From Phalacrocorax aristotelis (taxonomy: Eukaryota; Chordata; Aves; Suliformes; Phalacrocoracidae): a stretch of 64,000 nt of DNA. A program made the position numbers and the translations under genes. Under the pieces are notes generated by a model. The model had not been told where the DNA came from. It did no database searches and worked only from the letters and a program-made list of their open reading frames with translations. Where the stretch lies: contig NC_134311.1 of NCBI RefSeq assembly GCF_949628215.1, forward strand, positions 10,475,582 through 10,539,581, in the 5' to 3' direction. Positions 54,102-64,000 of this stretch are shown piece by piece. Numbering within the stretch: the first letter of the stretch is position 1; each line of letters opens with the position of its first letter.

Positions 54102-55417
54102 GTAAGTACATGAAGTGTGTGCTTCTCCAAAGCTGTTAAAATCATAACTGAACTTGGCAAAATTGAGGTGTTATCTAACACAGAAGTTCCTTAAAAGTGT
54201 GATGCATGCCCTAAGTGATACCTGAGCAATTTCAAGACGATACATCAGTACCAGGCTGCAGCTGGAGTTCCCAGCTTTGAACTCTTCTGAGTAACTGCTC
54301 TGGGTGACTTACCATGTCATCCAGGAGGAGTTAGGTGGCAGTCCTGCTGTCAAGTTCCCGAGTTTTGCAGGTTGTGTTGTGGAGTGGCAGAGTGGGGAAA
54401 GGAAGCAGAAGTGGGAACTAGAGCAGAGATTCCTGTCTGGTAAGGTAAGGGTGTGTGGAGGAGAAGATGAGGACAGCGAGATGCTTGCGGTAAGAACTGT
54501 AAGCCATGAGAGTGTCTTGTGTAGTGATAGGCTGAGAGGGTGAGTTTCTGAGATGTTTAATTAGGGGACAAGAGGCGTGCAGGAGAAGGTGATATGATCC
54601 TGCTTGTTGCTGGTAAGAGCAGTCTCCATGATGAGATTTTATGTATAAATAGGCACTTTTAAAAAACAATTCACCATTTAATAAGTCACTTTTCAATAAT
54701 ACTGTGGTTTTCAACAGCTTGCAACTGTGTCTGTTCTACCCCTGAATGCATTTTTAAATGTTAAGAAAATATGAAGAGAAAAAACTTGGTTCAGTAGCAA
54801 ACTAAGGCATAAAGGCATTAAATGTGCAGTAATGATAATTTATTGTTGTACTGTATGTAGACACATTTAAGGGCATGGAGCAGTTGATCATTCTTTCTCT
54901 GTTAGTTTGAGCAGAAAAAAACCCAAATGCTCTGTTCTCTGATTGTGTTAGTTTTGCCTAATAGACTACTGAGCTGCAACACCATTGATTTGGCTTCAGT
55001 CCCTGGTCTGGCTGTGGTCTGCTTCAACATTTTAGAGAAATTATTCTTCCTTTCTGGACTTCTTCACATATAAAGAATTAGTCAGTGTGCCAGCTTCCCA
55101 AGCTATTTTGTAAAGACTGGTTCATATTAAGCAATATACAGTAAGTTCTCTCCCACCATAAATAGCGAAATAAGTTTTCATAGAAGGTGGATTATGAGTG
55201 TTTTTTGCAGGTTTAGAAATATTTGTTGTGGCCCTAACACATGCACATCACCACATTATTTAGCTTCATGATTCATGCAGCAATACCTTGTTACGGTTTT
55301 GACGAGATGAAAGGAGATGGACTGCTTAGCTTAATTTTGTATTGTACATAAGTAGTGTAATATGGAAGTACAAGTGTCCTGCAGTTATGAAAAGTCAGTT
55401 CATCATCTGTTAAGACA
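54102..55417. other. IFT74 intron 7, LRRC19 3' side
   Basis: Contains the LRRC19 3' UTR on the minus strand. A minus-strand AATAAA near 54837-54842 is a candidate polyadenylation signal, about 580 bases after the stop. Confidence 0.4.
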
Positions 55418-55743
55418 TTAGCTCTCCTCAGTTATGTAAGAATCTATGTATTTATCTTCAATAAATCCATCTTCTTCAGGCACGAATGCATGAATTTTCT
55501 CAAATGTTACTATGGGATCTTCATTGTTTGTACCCGATACTGTAGGAAGAGAACTCATGTCAGCTGAGAACTCCTGTTCAGACATCTCCAAGTCATTTTC
55601 TTCCAGGCGATGGTGACTGTAGCTGATCAAATAGTGATACCACGTTGGGCATTTTACAGCAGTAAAAATCAGGAGTGTAGTGCTTAGGACAAACCCTAGG
55701 ACACCCACTAGGAAGGTCCAACTTTTGCCAAGAAGTGGAAACT
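55418..55743 (-). CDS. LRRC19: LRRC19 coding exon 4 (membrane helix and tail)
   Basis: 326 nt ending at stop 55420-55418. Starts FPLLGKSWTFLVG, carries the single membrane helix and the conserved KCPTWYHYLISYSHHRLEE tail. Confidence 0.97.
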
Positions 55744-58700
55744 CTTTGAAACAGGAAAAAAAGAAGAGTCATCTCCATGAGGAATACCAGCAAGACCTCT
55801 AGTATGAATTTTTTCATAGTTAGATTGAGAACACACAAAATAAGCAGTAATAGGGGAACTACTGAGTGTCTCCAAAACTTTAGTAGAATGTTATTGCTGT
55901 GTTATTAGGGAGTCAGTAACGTCACTCAGACCACAAACGCATGTACATCTCATGTTTCCTAGCAATCTAAATCCACCGTGCGTATTTATCAAAATCAAAT
56001 AATAGTTTCAAAGTCAGGTAAAGTTCTGGGTACATATAAAAGATTAAATTAGCATTTTTTCAAAATTTAAATTCCAAGATTAGCTTTTGGAAAAAGAACC
56101 CAAAACAGTAATTAACTTCAAATTCTATTTCCCAGGCTTAAATTTCTGTGTGGTGATGTCTGCACCCTAAAATATTGCATCTTTTGTTTGGCATATCCTT
56201 TCAGCTGTATTTCTTTTTTAATAAAAATTTCAATAGACTCTTGTTGCCAGCAGTCTTTATTTAGAAGCTGGTTTTGTGTGCTGGCTGCTGTCCTAAAACA
56301 GGCTATAGCTGCTACAGCAAAAGAAGTCTATGGCAGTGGTGGATTACGATTTATATATATATCTGGAGATTTATATTTCTTTTGCTTCAGCCAGAAGAAT
56401 GAAGTAAGGAATTTCAGTATGGAAGAGTGGAGAAGAATATTAATTTGCATGTAAGAATAAGAAAAATTTACTTACAGAGCGATAATGGAATTAACATCAA
56501 AAGGTGAAGAAAAGTAAGGAGGCTATCACTGAAATTTTAAAGAATATGGAATGGGCACATCCATGTCCTTTACAGTGAACACAGTTGATAGTAGGAGTAA
56601 AATTAATAGGCTCATTCTTTCACATTTTAAGAAGACAGCTATGTCTAGAAAGCAGTTAGTTTGGAAGAAGTAATTGAATTTTTTTAAACATGATTCCCTA
56701 GCTCTGTTAGGCAAAGATCTGGACAATTATCTGAATTTCAAGTTTTGGAAATTTCATCATCAGTTTGTAGTATCATTTGAGAATTCAGGAGTGGGTATCT
56801 GTTTGAACACTTATTCAGTAGAGCTTAACATTCACCATAACGTGAGTATGGTCTACCAAAACCTGGAAATATGCTTGTTCTGTAGCCCTGGCTTTCAGGG
56901 AAGAATTACAGTGTGCTAGGAATAAAGAACAATATGAAATCATGGAAGAGCAAATCAAACTGCTTGCAAGCAAAGCAAAATATCCATGTATTACCTGTAT
57001 GTGTTCCATTGTTTCCAGTGACGTTGTTTGGAGTCAGAGCTGTTAGTAAGGCACTACTTTTAAGCTCAGTGGCAGAAATGGAAGTTACAGTGTTTTCTAA
57101 TGAAGCTTCTTCAATTTTGCAGTCAGCTGGTTGGTTAGCTGCTGTCTTGACGGAGAATTTTTTCTGCGTGTTCGGGAATGTACATGTAGTGCTGTTTTCA
57201 TTTTCTGTGAATGTGAGCAGTGGAAAGGGAAAGGCTATGAGATATTGCTAATTAATTGGTACTCTAACCTAAAAAAATTTCATGGATTGCTCATGTGTTA
57301 CTGCAAAATACAGATAAGTTGATGGTAGATTATCCAGGTCAGGAAAAAAAAAGATAAGGCTGTTCGATGTAAGCAAGCATGAAATGTTATTCGTACCGAA
57401 ACTTACCCATTGTCATATTAGAGGCAGTAAGCCCTATCTGTAAATCAAGGAGGTCACAGGAGCAGTTCCATGGGTTTCCAGCTAAAATGATTTTAATCAG
57501 TTTGAGAGGTGGTTTCATATGAAAAGACTTCAGAGAATTATATTGCAGATTTAAAACTGTCAGACTTTTTAGAGAAGTAAATACATCTGAATCTAGTTGA
57601 GTAATCCTGTTATAGGATAGATTCAACATTGCCAGTTGATTTAATCCTGCAAATGCTGCATTATGAACTGTGCTAATACGATTGTTGCTGATATCCAGAA
57701 TTAAAAGTTTTGTCAGACTGCAGAAGCTGTTATTATACAATACAGTAATAACATTTTCATTCATATAAAGTTCAGTGAGGTTAATAAAGTGTCGAAGAAT
57801 CTTTTTGTCACTATCTTTTAAAGAGATTTTATTATTTTTGAGGCTTAATTTAGTAACGTTTTGGAAGAGGTTAGTGGGGATATTAGAGAGGTTCTTTCCA
57901 GAGTCCTCACAAGTGACCTGTTGAAAAAAAGAGAATGACAACAATTAAATACTGTAGGGAGGTCTGGTGATGAAAGTGTCTCACTGGTGACTGTAAAAGG
58001 CAACAAAAATCTTTCTTGTATTTTTTAATGCCAGCACTTTAGAAGAAGAGTTCTACTGCTTTTCATGCAATTTTATTTATGTCTTTCGTAATATACTTGT
58101 AGTCTGGTGATACAGGGGAATGAATCCTCCTAGTGGGTGAAATCTGAAGTTCCAGATCACTTAGTGCTTAAACTCCGTTTGCGATGCAAGTCTTCTTCTG
58201 TGATCATCATCCAACTTATAAGCTGTTTGGCATGCTATTTTGGAATTAGTAGGGCTGTCTCTTTTAGAATTCTACATGAAGGTTGGCTGGGTAGAAAAAG
58301 GATTCTTTTCCCACATAATCTGGAAGGAAGGTGTCATAGAGGAAGTGGATCCAAGGCTGAATATAATTCAAATATGCTTTTTCAAATGTTTTGTTTTAAA
58401 AAAGCTATGTTTACTCTCTAAAACATCTTTGGAGCAGACCTTCAACAAAACATTTAGTATATATTTTTATTATAAATATAGCACTTAATTTAGGTTTTCT
58501 GGGTTGAAGTTCGGCATAGCTGCAGTCCTTTCAGGTTTGAAAGTGTTTACTCTCAAAACCTTGAAACATTTTTGTTTTCTGAAAAGAGCATATTTCTTTG
58601 TATGTATATGAATGCATCACTTCATATGTATGCAGGCTACAGTTTAGTGTCAAGATACTTGGACTGGCTTTAAAGGAGATTCTAAGTACTGGAAACAGAT

Positions 58701-59487
58701 TGATTGTATTATCCCTCTTCCTAAATAAGTAGCCTGTGTTCAGCTTGTTGTTGTTGTGACCAGATTGAGTCTAGATAGTTTATTTAAAAACAAATGTAGG
58801 TGGAGTGCCTTTTCTACATTGTATGTACCCATTGCGTAGGTGGTTTTGTTCTTTGTGTTTGTCCCAAGGATGAACAAGGAGTAAATACAGTACTGGACCT
58901 GTAGGCAGTGAGTCAGAGCAAATAGTGCAATACCAGTTTTATCACTTGACTGTGAATCAAGACTTCTTCTGTCCCCTCTATTCCCCACTAAATACAAAAT
59001 CCATTAAATTAATCTCTGAAAAAATCCTTTCAAATTTCTTATATAAATGTGGACCTGGCTCGGGCAAGGGCTACCTCAATAAATAGAACTTGAGCACTAG
59101 TTGTCCTTGTCCAAAATACTGTTGCTTTTTAGGTCTATTCCAAAAAGATAAAGGAGGTACTCCTGTTCTCTGCAGAGAGATTTGACTGAGATGTAAAACC
59201 ATCTCAAATATGTTTCAATGTTATTCACCCACTTACAATGAGTGCCACAGCTAGTTGTCCATTTTGCAGAAAACCGTATCTTATTTGTCTCTATGTACTT
59301 TTTTCTTCAGGAATTTTATGTTTACAAGGTAGTTTTCAAAATGCCTTTAGCTTCTAGTGTATTTTTCCAAAATCATGGTAATTTACATACATATAAAACT
59401 TACTGTTTGAGAAGTAATGTTGCAGTCAGCAGTGACTGGATTCAAAAACAGTGTTCCAGCACAGATCACAAGCCAAGAGAGTTTCAT
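55418..59487 (-). CDS. LRRC19: LRRC19, leucine-rich repeat-containing protein 19, complete, nested in IFT74
   Basis: Four minus-strand coding exons, 59404-59487, 57407-57917, 56995-57204 and 55418-55743 (84, 511, 210, 326 nt), join to 376 residues plus stop; human is about 370. Residues 1-20 are a hydrophobic signal peptide (KLSWLVICAGTLFLN). Residues about 45-175 hold LRR units (LTELYMNENVITVLYNN, LLILDISNNRIS, LAMLNLSYNRI, LTVLNLQYNSL). A Cys-rich cap follows (GNPWNCSCDLLDL). A Ser/Thr/Asn-rich stalk with many N-glycosylation sequons leads to one membrane helix at about 279-298 (FLVGVLGFVLSTTLLIFTAV), then an acidic tail ending EEDGFIEDKYID. It is a type I membrane receptor reported to activate NF-kB in kidney and gut epithelia. 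Nesting on the opposite strand in IFT74 is conserved in mammals. Confidence 0.97.
56995..57204 (-). CDS. LRRC19: LRRC19 coding exon 3 (stalk)
   Basis: 210 nt, 70 codons, open in the required frame with CATTCACAG acceptor and GTAATA donor. Encodes ENENSTTCTFPNTQKKFSVK, aligned with the family's ENENIT-C-YPN, and then a fast-changing Thr/Ser/Asn-rich stalk (TSISATELKSS, NNVTGNNGT). Confidence 0.9.
57407..57917 (-). CDS. LRRC19: LRRC19 coding exon 2 (LRR domain)
   Basis: 511 nt carrying all visible LRR units and the NPWNCSC cap. Acceptor TTCAACAG, donor GTAAGT, ends in phase 1. Confidence 0.97.
59404..59487 (-). CDS. LRRC19: LRRC19 coding exon 1 (signal peptide)
   Basis: 28 codons from ATG at 59487, donor GTAAGT, phase 0. 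Encodes the signal peptide and ADCNITSQT. Confidence 0.93.
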
Positions 59488-62400
59488 GTTTAGACCCTAG
59501 CAAAAAACAACACTTTTGTATACCAAGACCAGAATGCCAGTGTCTTCTGTAGTGGTAGGGTAACCAAATAATAGATCTAGTTATTGCAATGATAATTTAA
59601 TAAATTTTATTCTACATAGTAGTACAAAATATAAAATTAAGAGAAAAAATATAGGTTATCAGAGTTAATGCATTCAGCTTTCACTTGATTGGCCGAAACA
59701 TGAAATCCAGTGAGCAAACTCAGTTTGTATTTTTACTCGTATTTGTATTTGTATCAGCAAATGGAAAAGGGATTGATCAGACAAGTTAATAGACATCAGT
59801 TTCAAAAATGGATAAAACGAGTAGGCAGGGATATCCGTGTTAGAACTATTGTGGGTACTGGAAGACTGTGATAGGAGTAAACTGCGGAAAGTATTCCGGC
59901 TTACATGCTCTCCCCAAATAATTAATCTAGTTGCCGCTGACAAGAGGCAGAATACTGTGTTAGATGGATTGTTGGTTTGCTCAGATTTCTTTTATGTTCT
60001 TACCTAAGTTATTCAGCAGTTTTTGTGAATCTTTAATTAGTAGATTGATCTTCTAATCTCTTTATTATCCATAAAATAACATATGTCATATGACATAAAC
60101 CTGGACCTCTGTATTATGAAGGTGTAGTTGTTGCTCTGATCTTTGGAACTAAGTAAACAGGGTTCAATCTCTTGTGCTGGGGTTTCTGTACAGATTTGAA
60201 CCTTATTTTTTGAGAGTCAGGAAAGCCTTTCTGACAAATGGTATTCACTGTGACATTAACTTCTCTCAGAGAAAGTGTCACTTATCCATCCCCTTTGAAT
60301 TGGGCATTATTTGCATGATCTACCCATCTGAGCAGGAATGTTGAACCACCTCTGTCAAATGTTAAATCAGTCCCTGTTTATGCCAGGCTTGAATTAAAAT
60401 GTTATGTAAAAGATAGATTATAGCTTCATTTTTAGACGTTTTCTTAAGCATCTGAAGAGAGAAGGTAGTGGGCTAAGTGAACCTCAATATCTCCTTCCTA
60501 GATTTCTATCTTCCAGATTAAAAAAGACCCACAAGATAAGGTGTAAGATACTAGTTAAAGTACTTTTTGTATCTTGAGCTGTAGAGAGTATTCACTGAAT
60601 TTAACAGAGGAGAGTGGGGGAAATCAAGGAAACTCAGTTGCACAAAAAAATGCTAAATATAGGCAGCCAGTCAGAGCCAAAAAAACTCCACCAATCCTTA
60701 AAAAGAGTGCCAAGAGGCCTTTGCTGATCAGTGCACAGTAGATGAGGTCACAGAACAAATCTAACTGATTGTTTCAATTTGTGTGACATTTGTGTGTCTG
60801 AGGACTGACCTCATTCACCATACTGAGTCCCTGTGGAAACTTACTAACTTCTTAGAAAGAAGATGATGAAAAGTGCCACTTATACTGCTCTGAACCACTG
60901 TGCCTTTCTACTGCTGTTGGAAATTTACATTAAGTACAAAAAGGGTTCATAAACCTTTTTGTTAGACATGTTAGTGGCAGGAACAAGGGGTACTAGCAGC
61001 GGCCACTGTCGTGTTATGTCCTGTATTAGGTATTGTTCTTGTCAGTGATGGTAGTGGTGGCCTACATATGTTTTGGAGCCAGTTTGTATATGCTAGTGGA
61101 AAACATGATGCAGTTTGAAAATCCCCAATATGGACTATGTTAACAGTCGGATCTCGTAGCATACTTGGACCTTAAAGATACTGCTTCCCAGCTGTTCAGA
61201 AACAGAGAGGACCTTAATCAGGCAATCTAGAAACGCAGATTAGTAGTATTCTTGTAGTTTGTAGATTTCAAGAAAAATACTGTCTTTGAGCAGGAACAGT
61301 ATATTAAAATATTATTTTAAAAGTTAGTCTGTAAGTTTATCAATAACAATAAAGTTGAAAATGAAAGTTAATTTGAAAGGTTTTCAAAACTTCAAGCAAA
61401 AAGTTAATATGTCTGAATGAAGGGAATGACATTAAAATCTTTTTCTTGTCTAAACATTTACATATGTCTAAGTCAAAAACATAGTTTCTATTTTATACAT
61501 CAGTTTCTACCGAACAGTTAGTCATTTTCTTACAAATTTGATTTCCTGCATTGTGTGTGGGGGAACCAATATAATCAGTAGAAGAACAGGAATGCATCTA
61601 TAATTTCAATTGCAGTTTAGCTTCTTACTAGAACCAGACTTTAAGGACTGCTGTTTAAAGTAATTGCTTTGGAAACGCACTGAGTCTGGCAATAGAGTGG
61701 TAATACCTTGACATTTCCTTATAATTAAAGGAGTTTTCTTAAAAGTTTTCTGTGGAGAACTTATAAAGATTTTTATAATTTAATATAAAGTAATTCCTGT
61801 TGTTTTCTTGCATTTGTAAAGAAAAAGGGGAGGTAATGGAGTTTATATAATAAGGTGGTCTGCTTTTCAGAGAAGAAACGGATGGTTCCCTGGCTTTCTA
61901 CTGAAGTACAATTTACTTAACAACTTGACATGTCCAAGATTCATAGTAATTCCTGAACTTTTAATGTATCTCAGGATGTATTTGTTTTCCAGTCTAGCAA
62001 CAAAGTTATACCAATAAATCATTGCCTACATTTTGAAAAAGCTGTGCCAAGTGTCTTACCTTTCTGTTGCTTTTTAGAGGCAGCATATGTACACATGTGT
62101 AGATTTTTTCAGTGCACTGACAAGAAATAATGTGGTGCAACAGCACTTTGTTGTTATTCAACCTTTGTACCTGATGAATAAGCAGGCAGTGTAAAAAAAA
62201 TAATAAACCTAGAAAATCCTTAGCAAAAGATTGACTAGGTTGAGCAACTTCTTATAATCATCTTGGATTTAATTGGATCTGCAGCCAATGGGGATGTCTA
62301 ATAGTAGTATGCTCCAGTGTCAAGTTCCAGATCACATAGGAAGCAGTGAGTTAAAATGCCACTGGGAATTTACAAGCAAGTTGGGTTATAATCAATTAAA

Positions 62401-64000
62401 GATTAGAGACAGAAAAAGACTTGTACTTTTTCATGTGGTCGGTCATCACATGAAGACAATGTCAAGATATCTTCATGCTAAAGTAAAGATCTCTAGTAGT
62501 TAGTTAAATCTGTGTTAAATTCTTGTGTTTTGGAAACATCAGCATCAGAGGAGCTGCAGGGTGTGCTATATAAAGTGCGTTATTTACAAAGATTTACAAG
62601 CACTTAAGGGTGGCTGTTACATGGGCTATATTTCAGGAAGAAATTCTAAAAGCAAATGATACTTGCTCTGATTTGAGAGCATGTCTATACACAGGTTGAA
62701 GAAGGGATTATATTGATACAGAAACACTATGTGTGATAAATTTTTTCTTGCATTGGTGCTCATTCTCTAAGTCTCATTCTATTCAATGGACAGCATCAAA
62801 CTACAAAACGTTTCAGTCTCCTCTCATTCTCCATTTCTCTCAAACAGGTGGCTGTAGAAACCATTTTACTTCACTATCCCTATTTGATGTTATTGCCACT
62901 TTGATTTTTTGCTTAGTATCTCAGAACATTCAGCAACTTTTCCAAACCTTATCCCTGATTCAGATTCATCAGTAATCTTCAAATTACTTGGGGTAATGAA
63001 TCATCCTCCTGTGACAGTTATTGCTGATATTTTTATTGCCCCTTAAAAAATCACTGGGTTTTAACCATCTGTCAAAAGGTTTCTACCAGAGAGGGTGCAT
63101 CACAGCTAAGTCAGACATTGCTTGTCTCAAGGACATACTGGATCACCCTGAAGTATTTAGCCAGGAGTCATATCATGTAAGAAAAAGAAACTTGCCTCAG
63201 ATACAGAGCCTGCTTTGTAATGTGTACACACACACTTTACATTGATGGGTCTGGAAAAGTAGGCTTGCCTTCCTTACTCTGACATGCACACTTGTAGTCT
63301 CAGGCATAGATGAGAAAAAGCCAGCAGGGCTTGGAGACACCACTGCCCTCCACAGTGGCAGCTGCTTCCACATGCTGTCTTGGAACACAGGAGAAATGTA
63401 GCGTATGGTATTCTTCTCTCCCTCCCTAAAAGCCCCAGTAATCTCCAGGAAAAGGCACCCTGTTTGTACTTAAAGACAAGCTCCCTGTTATCAGTACTGA
63501 CACTCTCTCTAGGATTTACGCCTAGAGTGGAGTTTTATTCTGGAAATCAGCAACCGTAACACTTCCTTGAATTCTTCATTGCAATTTCTCAGTTTTCATT
63601 CTGTCATGTCTTCAGTTGTGCTTGATTTCAGAGAAACGTGTTACTGCTGAGACCTTGCAATAGGCCCAGACTGAGGGATGAGAAGCCTCTAATAGAGAAG
63701 AAAGATAAAAGCTCTGTGCCAACGCCCAGTTCCATGCTTTCCAGAGGGTCTTGTGTCAATCTACTCTCAAAGCTTAAGAACACGCTTCACTTAAAAAATT
63801 TTTCCTTTCCACTACCATGCAGAACATAATAAACTGACAGTGAGGGCCTCATTCTTTGGACTGGGTCGAACAAAGCATTTTTACTCTCCAGAGGGTGTTC
63901 ATTCAATGTCCATCCAGTATTTCTTGGGCAGGCCCAGTGCACTCTGAATTTGCCACTGAAGTTGGGAGATAACCACTTCAATTTGTCTCTCCATCATCAG
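59488..64000. other. IFT74: IFT74 intron 7, LRRC19 5' side
   Basis: 4.5 kb of AT-rich intron holding the LRRC19 promoter region by position. I looked for the next IFT74 coiled-coil exon and found none. No CR1 or LTR was recognised here, in contrast to the rest of the window. Confidence 0.55.

Overview
The window looks like nuclear DNA from a bird. It carries many CR1 LINEs of several subfamilies, ERVL-type LTRs and four compact, GT-AG-spliced vertebrate genes in the order CAAP1 - PLAA - IFT74 (with LRRC19 nested). This is the gene order of human 9p21. In chicken that segment lies on chromosome Z, so Z linkage is likely, but this is inference from synteny. The species cannot be fixed from the sequence. 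All gene names come from recognising the translated exons against family sequences I know; no search was run.

Layout. 1-20 kb: minus-strand CAAP1, six coding exons (19722 down to 4485), C-terminal exon off the left edge; its introns and flank hold two almost identical CR1 copies and two ERVL-type LTRs. 19.3-20.3 kb: CpG-rich CAAP1 promoter. 20.3-28.6 kb: intergenic, with CR1 pieces and a 559-bp LTR-like element. 28.67-47.57 kb: minus-strand PLAA, complete, 14 coding exons whose lengths sum to a 795-codon frame, the usual vertebrate length. 47.2-48.2 kb: a CpG island between PLAA and IFT74, with a ZNF143-type site. 48.64 kb to the right edge: plus-strand IFT74, seven coding exons (first ~195 of ~600 residues), the rest beyond the edge. 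55.42-59.49 kb: minus-strand LRRC19, complete in four coding exons (376 codons), inside an IFT74 intron.

The genes work in unrelated processes: ubiquitin-directed p97/VCP work (PLAA), ciliary transport (IFT74), apoptosis restraint (CAAP1) and membrane signalling (LRRC19). They are linked by old synteny, not by an operon-like logic.

I found no new defence, toxin or viral system. The points most worth a second look are structural: three CR1 copies share one frameshift; long direct repeats flank exons or a whole gene; a degraded CR1 ORF1 esterase sits between two PLAA exons; CAAP1 has a poorly conserved 39-bp exon; and a ZNF143 site marks the divergent promoter. Boundaries of repeats are by eye.
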